Below, one piece after another: positions 12,399-24,871 of a DNA stretch of 64,000 nt. Each line of letters opens with the position of its first letter. The first letter of the stretch is position 1. Both the position numbers and the translations under genes were made by a program. Source of the stretch: Rhipidocladum racemiflorum (lineage: Eukaryota; Streptophyta; Magnoliopsida; Poales; Poaceae); contig CM070577.1 in NCBI GenBank assembly GCA_036346355.1, positions 12,461,666 to 12,525,665 of the forward strand. The letters are read 5' to 3'. The notes beneath the pieces were generated by a model. The model did not search any database, was not told where the DNA came from, and was given only the letters and a program-made list of their open reading frames with translations.

Positions 12399-12640
12399 AT
12401 GCGGTGTAATGCTAATTACAACTTATGTAACTCTCGTTGGTTGGGAGCGAAAACAGGTAACGAATATCTCCGTCAATTCGACTCTTGGCCAGGTCAACCT
12501 GCCCCTAGGGCTCACATGAGGGAGGGAGCACTTCCCGTTTCCGGGTGCCAATTAAAGAACCAAGCCTCATGTGTGTTTTCCTAGACACCAATTGTCTCAT
12601 GTCTGTTTATTCATTACCAAAATCAAATCCCAACCACTCA
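12399..12640 (-). other. conserved non-coding block shared by copia elements 1 and 2
   Basis: About 240 bp on the minus strand are close to 90% identical by eye to 50048-50285 of element 2. Core: gaagtgctccctccctcatg, then agccctaggggca. It precedes the gag position. The two elements' LTRs cannot be aligned along their length, and their pol fragments are more diverged than this block. Confidence 0.8.
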
Positions 12641-13079
12641 GTTTCTCATAAAATGCCGTATGAAATATTCTGGAATTTTCCTAGCACTTTTCATAATTTC
12701 TGCTAATTTCCAAGCAATTTTCAGAATTACTGTACAACAGAAAATTTTAATTTTAGCAAATATCAACATGACTAATTCATAAATTCAGAATAAACAATAA
12801 TTGCACAATTCATAAATTCATAAATACGGAAAATAAATTCACACGAATTTTCGGTATTCTAAACAGGGCAATTATTGCAAAAATACATGCAAATATTTAC
12901 AAATGCAGAAAATTAGGTTAAGAATAAAGTAAAACAGAGCCATACAATTTTCTGGTATTTTTCATAATTTCTGGCATTTTTTTTTTTAGAATTTTTCTAA
13001 CTATATTTATTCAATTTTCCGAATTCTTAATTCTGTTTTTGGAATACAAAATAAATAGAAAAAGGAACCGGGGGCAAAG

Positions 13080-14356
13080 GAGTCTTTTCCCCTTCCCCAG
13101 GCGCTCCCCACCGATTCAATTCGGTTTTGCTTTTTTTTTTGTTTCAGGCCCGCATAGGACTTCTAGTCCTTTGCCATGGGACTTGTTTCTTGATGTTCCA
13201 GATCCCATCTAGCAATGCACGACAGACCAGCGTCGAGACGCCCGGTCGGCCATATGGCATGACGCCGACGGTGCGGTGGCGCGTGGTGGACGCGAAGCTT
13301 TCAGTAACCGTGCAGTGGGACACCGGCGAGATCTGGCGATCGGGCCGGGCGGCATGGCTTCAAATGCGGCGAAGTGCAGTGATGGCGCCTGGCCGATCGG
13401 TTAGGCGACAGCTGCAGCCAAGGTGGGCGGCATCGCGGCGGCCGAGCGGTGGAAGCGGCAGTGTTGGCGACTGCGAGGCCGAGTCCGGCGGCTGCGGCGC
13501 TACGCCCGATCTTTGCGGCGGTTTAGCGGAGTCAGCGCCGGGTGATGGGCGGCTTGCGGCCAGGAGCCGGGCGAACGCGTTAGCCGTAACGCGCAGAGGC
13601 GGCTGTGCGGGTCCTGTGCGATGCCGTGGGCTATGCGCTTCGAGCGCTTCTGGCGGAGCCGACGGACGCGGTCGCAGTAGCAGCCAGGGGCCAGGCGGAC
13701 GCGATAGTAGCTGCCGGACGCGGCAGCAGCAAGGGTCCAAGGGGTTTCATGCACATGAGCAAGAGTCGGCGGCACTCGGAGGTGCTTCATGCACATGGGG
13801 AGCACCGACCGAAGGGTAGCTTCGATGGATTCTGTGTTCCGTGCTTTCCTGCCACGATTGTAATTTGATCTTTGGTCTGTTCTATAGCTTCGTGCCATGA
13901 ACTTTAGAGATCGATGCGTACTGTGTAGCTTCGTGCTACGTGGCCGAGTGGCGTCGGCCGGCAAGTGTGGCTCGGGCCTGGATTCGGCGCGGGAGCGGTC
14001 AAGCTCGGCGGCTACGTGCCGTACTGGGAGGGTGCGCTTCGGCGCTTCATGGCCTTGGCGACACTATGTGGCCGGCGGTGGTCGAGCGGCGCGGCTGCGA
14101 GCCGGCGCAAGGTGGTCGACGGCAGGACCGACGCGGTTCATGCGCGTCGGGGATGTGCTCTGTAGATGGCTTCATGTCGAAGATTGTACTAGAGATGCAA
14201 TTAGTAGTAATACTTTGAAAACCGAAAGAAGTTCCTGCAAATTCGTAGCTTCTTCCTACGTAGATGCGAAGAAACAAGCGAGATTAGATTCAATCTCCCG
14301 TTGCTCACCTTTCTCACCTTTTAACCTGTTTCCGGTAGAACGTCGTGCTGATAACG
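13080..14356 (-). other. GC-rich leader of copia element 1 with primer-binding site
   Basis: Directly after the 5' LTR (minus strand) comes cgttatcagcacga, the half-tRNA-Met type primer site used by many plant copia elements. About 1.2 kb of untranslated leader follows, with a very GC-rich part (13250-14160). Long open frames occur here in several frames on both strands, as expected from composition. No protein family is recognised. Confidence 0.6.
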
Positions 14357-14575
14357 TGTTAGACAACCTCGCTATCAAATAGTCCGGGGTTGCCTAATAG
14401 ATATAAACTGGAGAACAGAGAGAGGGCGAGAGAGACACAATATGAGGAGGAACTGCTCTGCTTTATTATTCTGTATCCTTGTGTACAATGGGGTGACCCC
14501 CTGCCTCATATATATAGCGGTTCTGCTTAGAGATAAGGAAGAGTCCATATCGGATACGAATCCGGTTTCCTAACA
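14357..14575 (-). repeat. 5' LTR of copia element 1
   Basis: 219 bp, tgttagacaacc ... cctaaca on the plus strand. It contains a tatatata box (about 14508-14518) that would serve as TATA for minus-strand transcription. Followed by the target duplication aaaat. Confidence 0.95.
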
Positions 14576-14623
14576 AAAATAACCAAATATTGCTTATCCA
14601 GTCTTCACAAGTTTTAAGGATCA

Positions 14624-14660
14624 CTAGGTTGATGGGCGCGCGATGCTGCGCCGGCGAAAA
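14624..14660 (-). other. Helitron 3' terminus with hairpin
   Basis: On the minus strand a GGCGC ... GCGCC stem with an 8-base loop (about 14633-14651) stands eight bases before the terminal CTAG, the usual layout for Helitron transposition stop signals. The next host base is T. Confidence 0.85.
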
Positions 14661-16577
14661 ATCGTTTGCGCTATATAGATCATAAGCATGAAGTGGCTGA
14701 TCAAGCAAAGACGATACGGTTGCTAAAGCGAAAATGCGTAGTTAAGCTAACGCTGACAGATGGTAAAACAGTTTTGGCTAAACCGAATATAAAATGAATA
14801 AAGGTTAATTAGCCGGTCAAGGAGTTGATCGAAGGTCAATCTCATGTACAACATGTATTGTTTAACATACTAAAAACATTCGATGAGCAAACTACTTTAT
14901 GGAGATGTTTTGCTATTTTCGTTAGCACAAATCGATTTGAGTTGACCTCATACAGAAAGCCCAGAGATATGGAATAACGTATCGATTATTATTTAAGTTG
15001 GTTGTGCTTCTATAACAGAGAGCTGTATAACGCAGGGCATCATGCCTTGGCAACGAATCAAGCAATCGAAGTGCCATCGATGATAGAATTTTGCTGCTAG
15101 CATTAATATACATGCTATATAAACCGTAGGCTATAGATTTGATCAAAGATCGGTGTACGATAGCATAAATAGATAAAAACGTATGTCTATATTATATATA
15201 TGTCAATAAAACAGCGGTATTAAGTTCTAAACACAGTAACGAACTATATTATTGGGTTTACGTGACACAACAACGTCAAATAATGATTGCATAGAGGAAA
15301 ACAGAGGTATGCCACGCTAAAAATAATTAAGAGGGAAAGCTGTATAGCATCAAGCTTGTGTTATACATGAAGAACTTTAGATAGGGTAACGTATGTATAG
15401 CGCTAGGTCTGTATGTGTGTTGCGGTGTGGTGCTGACAGAATCGTGTGGTTTATTGAAATCATACAAAATTAATAGATCATTTATACGGTGCTAAATCGA
15501 GCATATATAGTTAAAACAATAGTGATAAATGGTAAAACAGATGTGGGCAAAGTAAGGCAGGTATTAATCAAAAGGAGCGGAGTGATCAGTGGCCTGAGCA
15601 AAACCAATAGGATAGTCATAATTATACATTGATGCACATATAGATAGATGGGAGAGCTAAACAGCACATGAGTATTTTTCAGACGTTATGATACATTAAG
15701 GTAATAATATAAAGATTGGTTTGGCTCTGCGAGAGCGACAGCGTCACCACACCATAATATTGAGACAAAAGTAAAGCAGGTTCTGCCTAGTGTATATTGC
15801 AGTGCGCTAGTGCAAAAGGATAAGCTTTTCACCCTTGCTACACCGTATCACAGCTGCAAAAAAATGATATACTGTTAGAATGCATCGTGAGTTAGACAAA
15901 ACTAACGGTGTAATATGTGAAACAGCAAAATGAGACACCGAATATCAAAGGGGGAATTTTTATGCCTGTTTGTCTACATTGTCGTCGAATAGCTTCCTTT
16001 TTGTCGTAGCCTTTTTTGGAGGATTGCCAGAACTACATATATAAAGTAGTTTGATCTGTGAGGATCATAAGCTATTAGATTATGTTAGTAATAATTCTTT
16101 TAAGGACACCTAAAGAAAATACCTGTCGATACTTGGAACGTCAGCTGGCTCTTTGCTGGCTAATGAGGATGGCTGACTCAGAACAGTTCGCAATGGTGGG
16201 GAAAGCTGCATTGCGATAGTAATATAAAATCGGTATATAATATGGGCTGCAATAAACTGTAATCAAATTCTGTTGATGCTTGGTGATGTAGATGGCTCAC
16301 CTGCAATGTTGATGGTGTGGAATAATCTGGCATTGTAGATCTGGTTTCGATTTTCTGTTATAAAGACCATATGTGATTCATTGAGAATGCAGAGCAAAGC
16401 AATAGGAAAGGCGATTATGATAGATTAACGTGTGCACATATTATAGAACGACAGAAAACCAACCTTTGGCGTGGTAAACGGTTCATGACCAAGATGAACA
16501 GAACCGGAGGCATGGGTCTAGATAGAAATAAATTTTGTCAGCAAAACGTAAATCCTAATTACCGAAGGCAATATAGA
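14661..16577 (-). other. Helitron 3' region downstream of the RPA-like gene
   Basis: Mostly AT-rich non-coding sequence. Around 16120-16230 the minus strand can be read as a Ser/Pro-rich segment ending ADVPSIDR before a gtat donor, which may be further C-terminal exons of the RPA-like gene. No gene capture is recognised in 14661-16100. Confidence 0.45.
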
Positions 16578-18996
16578 TCAGTACGATGGGATCCATGCAA
16601 ATAAATTTTTTAAGAATGATGATAAACAAGATAATTCTTTAGGAATGACCTCATCAGGCATAGAGGAGAGGGTGAAATTAGCACTGGCACCGTGTCCTTT
16701 TTGTTGAATTTGCTCATCAGCGGAGGTAGATGCAGTAACAGGTAACAGAGCTGACATAGACTCAACTTGATATGATATTTGTGGCATCTGTAGCGCCCTG
16801 CGCGTCACGGATACCTTGAGACTATACTGCTTTCCGTAGAGACGGGTAATCGGAGGGGGAATGAGATCATCGTTGTTTTTAGTTGATTCAACAAGTGGCT
16901 GAACTGGGCAACCGATCAGTTGCTCGCCTAATTCAGAGAAAAAGATAAACTCGGCAACCTTTGCGTCATCCTTATTAATATCAGCTGGATGCACCCCATG
17001 GATGGTGACGCGATACCTGTGGTCGTCGAAGCAGCAATGAATTATTTATAATGGAACATCGAACTATAACATAGAAACGGTGGAAAGATTGTATAACAAG
17101 TATGCACCTTTTTTCGACTGCTGTGATACCACATCGGAGGCATTTATATCTACCATTTTCGGAATTGGCTGTCCTTTTGCAAGTTGTGCAAGCTAAATAC
17201 CACCACGGTTGATTCGGAGCAAGTGTTTTAATAGCAATATCGACACAGCAGGTATTACCCTATATATCAATGTATATAGCTAAGAATCAGTAGAGTGATT
17301 TTCGAAAGGACAAAACATAGAACAATGACATTTATACAGATGACTCACCAGGACATCATGTGAATTAAGGTCGTAAATCTGCGGGACAGTAACGGTCGCA
17401 ACATGTTTTTGCGTTGGCGGTTGGCCAGTCCATTTAACCCCATGTGGTGTATTAAGTAAGATGTCAATGTAACACCATAGAAGAGACCAAAATCAGAGAG
17501 ATTATTTGATAGAATAATATAGAGAAATCACTGAGTTGCCATGTCTGCTGCAGTGTTAATCATACATTATCGAAATAAGGTTGGTAAAGTATAAAGATAG
17601 TAATGCACCATAGTGGTCGAAGGAAAGCATGTGATAATATCAAATTATAACTACAGAAGAAAACCAAACGAATAGAACGGTAGCAAGCATCAAGAAGGGT
17701 AATTGTTCAGCACTAAACCTGTTTTGCAGATGAGCAACTTCAGGTAATGTTGGGTTTGTGTACCATTTGCATATGGTGCTTCCTTGGAGAGATAATCGAT
17801 CTAGAAATGTTAAACACAGAAGGCATTGGGAAAAACAGTTGGTACACAATATATTCATGTATCAATATGTACTGCATAAAGTACCATATAGGTGATAAAT
17901 ATGAACAGGAATCCTGAAAGAGAATAACTGGATAATGCTAACCATTACGGAGATTAACTGTTATGCCAAGGAATACCATAACCACGGGTCTCTCCTGCGC
18001 CTCAGCTTGGACACCGTCGGCATCAAATTGGAGAGCATGCGGTCCCCATAACGTGATCTCAGCATGTTCTCTACATAACAAAAATAGCGGACACATTATT
18101 TGTAAGAAGAAACGTTGAGGCAGAAACTATAGACAGCTAGCGCCAAAAAATTGCATAGGGAAATAACAATATGGTATTGATGCGGAAGAAAACCTTCTTG
18201 AATAAATTTTAGATGGTTAATCTTGAATGATAAAACCGATCTAACAGAAAGCCATAAAAACTGGGAATGGTTCTGTTGACGCACCTTCCATCTGTCACCT
18301 CGATATTTCGAATGGGTTTTGGGACACCCTTAACGCTCACTGTCTTCACGTGGGACACAGCAGTAACAAGACCTAAGGTGTCTGGACACGAGAAACGTGG
18401 GTAACCAAATTAGGAATGTATGACACAACCAAGATCTATGTTTAAACTGATGTATAGATAAATTTGAAATCTAAATAGCAGAAATTAAGTACCGGATAAC
18501 ACTCTTCGTTCACCAATTCTATTCCTTAGCACTTGAAAGGGAACCAACTTGCAAGCGTAGGTAGGGAATCTTTCTGGAATAGGTGCTACCTCTTTAACTT
18601 TGGTATGGGCTGTAAATCTCGCCATGATATCGTTATCGATTGGACGATAGTTGGGACGTGCGTCAGTCACCTCAAAATATTCTATATAATACACCGCACC
18701 CTCTTTTAACATTGGTTGGAACACTGCAAGGCGCTGTTCGGGGACTTGTGCTTCCATCATAGTACCCTAGGATGATAAAGAAAAAACTGTCACATTGTGT
18801 ACGAATAGAAAGACAATTAAATAAATAAATCAATTTGCTAATTTCGTTATACCTCTTCATCAAGTAACACAAAGTCAAGCCGCAAAACATTATGCGGAGA
18901 AACTGGATTAATGTACTCCGAGAACCGCGTAGTTCTAACACGTATTCGCCAACGATGTGACAGCTGCGTTATATTCTTCAGCAAAGTATACTCCAT
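16578..18996 (-). CDS. RPA1-like single-stranded DNA-binding protein of the Helitron
   Basis: A split gene on the minus strand. Exons visible: 18996-18853 (MEYTLLKNITQLSHRWRIRV...), 18766-18493, 18381-18285, 18070-17943, 17800-17719, one near 17440-17350, one near 17250-17110, and 17016 downward, open to a stop at 16578. Phases agree across the first five. The product is an OB-fold protein of the plant RPA70/DUF223 type, with HAEITLWGPHAL in the second OB fold and a C-terminal zinc site C-TT-C ... C-LR-C (exon near 17180). Such RPA genes are known passengers of plant Helitrons and probably coat single-stranded DNA during rolling-circle transposition. Exon 6's start and the 3' end are uncertain. 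Confidence 0.8.
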
Positions 18997-20033
18997 CTGT
19001 ACAAAATAAGATGAAAAATGAGAAATAGGTTAGCAAACAATATAAATCCAAGAATCATATACACGCCTAGAATAAGGCCTGCATCTGACAATCGAAAATA
19101 CGTAGACATGTAACACTCATGAGAGCCAACAAAACCCACAAGATAGAAGAAGCAGACCAAATTGAATAGACAGACGATGCAAAAATGCAAATAACAAGAT
19201 AATACCTCATGAGCTATTAATTGATTTTGCCATAGAGCGAAGACGGTTTCGTGTTGCAGCCAATCGGCGAAACAGAGCCATTTTTTAAAAAACAAAAGCA
19301 GAAACAGGAACACATAAATCAATAGTAACACTATATTGTTTCAATAATGTATATGTCTCACACTATAAAACTATAACCAATTTACGCGAGAAGAAGAAAT
19401 CATCACGTTATATGTATAGAACATACTATACATGTGGAAGCATGATATAAAGGCTAAAATATAGCATGACCAAGGTGGGTAAAGGAAAAGGAGAACAATT
19501 TAGATAAGGCATCGGTAATTCTTTAGAATAACACAGTATCCAAAGGTGTCACGAGCTGGCTAAGGATATCAAATTGGAAACAACCATGCAACACTAAATG
19601 AACCATCAACAATAGCAACAACTAAGCTAAAATAAGTAACATAGCATATTGATATGAGAAAAACAAGTCATCTCCATAGAAGGGAAAGATAGAAACCAAT
19701 ATTAAAACATTAAAAACCGTTATACTGGTTGAACAAAACATGATGAGTATATTATAGAACAATAATTAATATAGCTAAGAAAAAGGAAACAACAAGGGGA
19801 ATGCAGCGGATGAATCAGGTATGAAACACCATGTCATAGATGTAGACGAAGCAAATTACAGAGTAGCCTAGAGTAGTTTAGACAGGATGAAAACAAACAT
19901 ATATAATAAGACATGGCAAAAGCCTTGTATAATACAGGAACCTGATATTTATGTACATAACCAAAAGTAATATCTGTGATACATTTATCATAGAAACAAC
20001 CATGCTATATCGGCATGGCAAGCATGGACATGT
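18997..20033 (-). other. spacer between the Rep and RPA-like genes
   Basis: AT-rich. The minus strand near 19282-19205 could encode a short leader peptide (MALFRRLAATRNRLRS...) but runs into a stop before a gt site, so a further 5' exon of the RPA-like gene is only a possibility. Otherwise nothing is seen. Confidence 0.4.
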
Positions 20034-23000
20034 CTAAATAAAGGACAGTATTTCATCATAAACCACATTTCTGGTTATAGACCCAGGCGTGCCATCTTCA
20101 TTTTCTATCAATATGGATAACCCATGCTTTGTAGTCACCCTAGAAACCGCAACATAAAGTTGGCCATGCGTGAAGACAGGGCTTCGCAAATAAACCCCCA
20201 CTTTAGCCAATGTCTGGCCCTGACATTTGTTGATTGTCATTGCATAACTAAGTCTGATTGGAAATTGTCGGCGGCGTAGAGTAAATGGCCACTTCGGGCT
20301 AGTCCCATTAAGTATAACACGTGGTATACAAATCAATTCACCAACGTGGGTTCCAGTCACGATTCTACCTTCGAGAATCCGATCACCAAGCCTAGTCAAT
20401 AATAACCGTGTCCCATTGCATAAGCCTAGTGACTGATTGATATTTCTAAGAAGCACAACTGCAGCCCCTATCTTGAGACAAAGATTATGCTGAGGAAAGT
20501 TGTTGATGACAATTGAATTGAGGAACTCAGGTGGGTACAATAGATCAATATCTATAGGCTGCTCTTTTGTGTTAGCTATCGTATCATAGCTCAGATATTG
20601 CTTACTCACAGTAGGTACTTTTGCAAGCATAACAGTATTGATTTCATCAACAATAGAATTGACAGGACAAACAATAGCACGTTGGGCTAAATAGTGAGCA
20701 TCAGTATACGCGTACTGGAAATCATCATACACAGCATCGGTTATTGCTGCAATCTTGTTTCCCTTTGGTTTGAGCAATAATTCATCCGGCAATTCTATCC
20801 ATGAGCGATCCATACCAGGTGGTTGTTCTATTTTTGGGATACGCCCTTCACCAACATCGAGCACCCATCGACTAAATGCTTCCATCTCCATTTTCTCATG
20901 CACAGATAGACCATGATGCAATAGACGCATGTTTACCGTCAGACGCATGACTTCTATCGACTTCCATAAAGGTGATTTAACAAGGGAGGCAGCAGTTATA
21001 TCAGCCCTTTGGCCACCCTCAATAACAGGAAGTATCTGTCTGAAATCACCACCCAACAACATCGGTTTCCCACCAAATGGCTTATCTGCGTTTATTAAGT
21101 TGTTAGCTGATAATAAATCACAGAGAGTGCGATCAACAGCTTCAAAGCATAACCTATTGATCATTGGTGCTTCATCCCATAGTATCAATGCGGTTTTGTT
21201 TATAAGCTCAGCAATAATAGTTCCTCGGCGTATAGCACACACCGATCTTTCATGCATATCTAATGGTATACGAAACCTAGAGTGAGCCGTGCGCCCACCC
21301 GGCAATAATAAGGCAGCCACACCAGAGGATGCGACAGCTAACACAATGTGGCCCTGCGATCTTAACCTTGCGATAATAGTGTTCCATAGGAAAGTTTTGC
21401 CTGTACCACCATGGCCAGAAACAAAACAAAAGCAGTCTTCATGTTGTGTCAATTTTACCATTATTCTATCATACACAAGACGCTGATCGACATTAAGCCT
21501 AGCACACATAAAATCTGCTTTAACAGCAAGGTCCTCTCTATCATGGGATAATTCTTCAAGAACCAATCTATTACCAATGTCTTGGTCAGCTGGACTAATT
21601 GGTCTAGGAATATCATATGATGATAAAGACAACCCATTAGCCACAAACATTGTTTCAAGCTCTCTTAGCAGTCTGCTCTGTAGCACAGCATCAGGTAGAA
21701 TGCATTTGTTGCTTTCAATAGAGCAACGTTCCTTATAAAGGATATCATCAGCCATGTATCTCCAATATTTATTAAATAAAAACCGTACATCAGAAACATG
21801 GCAATGAGCCAAAACCGTCATGAACAAATTCCTCAATTGATACGCCGTTGCCCAATGAATACCCTCATCAAAAAGACTAACCCATTCGGCGTCATCACCA
21901 ATCAAACCACGTGCCTGGCATGCTCCATGATAAGTGCTATATAGCACGCCATTGTATGTACGGATATCCGCATAGCTCTTAGCACCTTGCACAACCATAA
22001 GTAACATCCTAAGGTAAAAGGGCTCACCGGTACCAGGATGAATATGACGAAGTCTACCAATTTTAAATCCTCTTTTTCTTTTTAACCATATTTTCCTATT
22101 CGAATCCCAAGTCCATTTTGTTGGAAATTCACAATATGTAAGGCTTTGAGCATCAGGATTGTTTTGATTAGCTACAAACCACTCTGTCAACATACTTTTA
22201 CTTGAATCAGGATCCTCAATAACAGAAGATAATTCCGTATCTTCGTGATACGTAACAATGTGCATGCCTGGCATATGAACGAATAACCGTTCAACGGCCG
22301 GTGTCCTACCATGGACTTCGAAGCCAAATATTCTCCAATTCGATTCACAAGAAGATAAGTATCTTGATTTAATATATTCAGCTATTTCATCAACCCCTTC
22401 ATGCTTGTTAGTTCCTGGTACATTATACATTATCGAAGAGCTTCCCACAAGCAAGCGGTTTTCTTTTCGTGATTGTATATCAACATTAGAACCATTATTA
22501 ACCATTTGTAAAGCCATAGTAGCGCAATCGTGGCCCTTTGTAATATATTTAAACAGATATTTCACAAGGTAAGTCTTATTGCACCATTCGACATTTATAT
22601 GACCTTGATATTTTTTAAGCAAAGCTAGATTGTGAGGGACAACCCATCGATTATCAAGCTTCACATCATGCTTAATGACAAATCTACCATTTTCACTCCG
22701 TCGATAAATAGGAAATCCATCTTGATCAATAGAAGTTTCAAAACGGAAAGGCTTTGGATATTTCTTTGAGCAACGAGTATCCTTCATACAAGGACATCTA
22801 GGATTAAGATCACCACATGGACCATGTATCATGAACTCTTCCACAAGAGCATAACCTAAGGGATCAACATTTATATTGGGCAACTCCGCAGAAATTACGC
22901 TATCAATAAAAGCAGGCGAAGGATCTCTGTCTCTAGTAGACAACCATATAAGAATGTGGGCATGAGGCAGCCCTCTTTTCTGGAACTCCACGGTATAAAC

Positions 23001-24856
23001 CACTACATGACATATAGAAAATTTGTAAGATGAACTATTACGCAAACGAAGCAACGCATAAAGACTAAGGAAAAAATATAAGGAACAAACACCTTGAGCG
23101 AGGGCCAAAAGGTCGCCATCTTTGATATTAGAGATGAGTTCTTGTAACTTCATATGGTACACACGCGTGACCATATCGGCTCTATCATGTGGTTTTTGGC
23201 CAGGCTCAAAACAGATAGCATCACAAATCTCTGGCCATTTAGGATTGCATGTAAAAGTCACAAATAATTGTGGTGGGCCATAGGCTCGACAAATAGCCAT
23301 AGAATCATGATAGTTTTGAATCATATATCTCCGTCCACCAGTGAAAGTCGCTGGCAACATAACTTTCATTCCAAGGTCTTTGCCTGAGCTACCCCCTCTA
23401 TAGACAGCGTCCGATATACCTTGATAAGTTTCCGATCTAAGCTTATCTTGGTTGAAAAAATGAAATGACAAACGATTTGCCTCCACACATGAATAAGCAT
23501 TTACGCTAAGCTGATCAGAAAGGCGGCCACAGCAAGTGTATAGGTTAGGCTGACCTACATGGTAATGCGAGTAATACCGATGATATTCAAGCATGGAAAC
23601 TGAAGTCCGACATCTGGCAGGCTGATCATCAATGTCTGCGACTTTAATACCGAGATGATAACCTTTATCGCCATAAGGGAATAGCAATGGATATTGTAAG
23701 GCCATCAAAGATGGGTGTATGGGTGAGATATGTTTGAATTCCCCAGAATGCGCCTCAACAATAATATCAAATCTTGAAGCATCAAGAGACATATCACCCA
23801 CTATCAATGCAGCCAATTCTGAAGCAATAGGAAGACTATAACGCTGATCATCACCTTTTTGAACACCAATAAGCTTGATAGCAATTTCAGGGCAATTGGG
23901 TGACAACAATCTATCCCGAGCATGCCTAAACTGCTTAACAATAGGATTCAGATCATCTAACATCGACATAATCGCCAAGACTATAGATGGATCAGGCTGC
24001 TCTCTATTACGATCGCTAGACTGGAAAATAGAAAGCCGATTTTGAAGCTCATTGGGTGTATCATAGATATAGAGCTGCGCAAACTCAGGCCGCCTACCAC
24101 TGCTAGGCAAAAGCGATCCAATACGATGATGAACCACACCGTTAATTCGAAAAATATAGGGGCCATGACCCGGTATTAATCGTTATCAATATTGACTCCC
24201 AAAGAGGCAAATGCAAATAGAGAATTATATTGCCTGATCAAACGCATAAAAGCATTTGAACATGGCCCCCCATCAAACCTAATCAGATCACGCAGCAATT
24301 TAGGAAACTGTCTATGTGAAGGCAGGATAATCCTCCCACCACGACAGCAGACATTGTAGACAACGCGCGACCGTATACTTGAACTTTGCCCTCGCACCCT
24401 TTCCTGATACCAAAAAATGGCGTGACATCTGGGACACGTATACTCAGGACCACCATAATACGACCGTTCTCCGTAAGTAACTACAAATGAACCACAGGAG
24501 AAAAAAGAGAACAACCAATAAACAAAAACAGAAGTAAGGTAAAATCACCAAAACACTGAACAGCAAAAAAAAAGGTCCATACCTTTTAACATGTCAATAA
24601 AATCCTTGGGCAACGAACATACAGTAGGAGCAAAAGGTACACGTGAGATAGGCACTGCTAGGCACACCACGGGCAACAAAAGACAACGTCAATGGAAAGC
24701 AATGGAACAGCAATAAAATAAAGGAGAGCACAACAAACGATTAAACAACGCAAAAGAGTAAAAAAACAATAAACAATAAACAAAAGCAAAACCTTGTTTT
24801 AGCATTGATCTACGCCGGTTAGCTGCCTGTCTCCTAGCCCTATTACCACGAGCCAT
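20034..24856 (-). CDS. Helitron Rep/helicase (RepHel)
   Basis: Rolling-circle transposase fused to a Pif1-type helicase. Exon 1 is 24856-24793 (MARGNRARRQAANRRRSMLK), exon 2 is 24657-24583, exon 3 starts at 24480. Exon 3 opens with a zinc segment (TCPRCHAIFW, NVCCRGGRI) and then changes frame at about 24176. From there one frame runs 1,367 codons to the stop at 20034. Landmarks counted from 24137: CNPKWPEI near 296, the HUH box (LPHAHILIW) near 390, the tyrosine pair (YLFKYITKG) near 523, Walker A (GHGGTGKTF) near 907, Walker B (ILWDEAP) and the C-terminal GQLYVAVSRV helicase motif. A 90-base in-frame intron (23092-23003) interrupts between the nickase motifs. The shift at 24176 is the only defect found and may be a real mutation or a sequence error. 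Confidence 0.9.
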
Positions 24857-24871
24857 GGTGTTCGGCACAAC

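Larger units (their letters stand above)
7754..14575 (-). mobile_element. Ty1/copia retrotransposon 1 (IPCS intron 4), gag missing
   Basis: 6.8 kb element in minus orientation with 219 bp LTRs at both ends and a perfect 5 bp target duplication aaaat (7749-7753 and 14576-14580). Next to the right LTR is the primer-binding site (cgttatcagcacga on the minus strand, about 14343-14356). Next to the left LTR is the polypurine tract (aagggggag on the minus strand). Order on the minus strand: GC-rich leader, AT-rich leader, conserved block, protease, integrase, reverse transcriptase, RNase H. No gag reading frame lies between the leader and protease, so the element cannot be autonomous. The LTRs differ at 4 of 219 positions (1.8%). 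Confidence 0.93.

Noticed and set aside
13127..13964. Long open frames on both strands (up to 230 codons) in GC-rich DNA
   Set aside because: They overlap on both strands, have low-complexity Ala/Arg/Gly translations and lie in the untranslated leader of copia element 1. Composition explains them.
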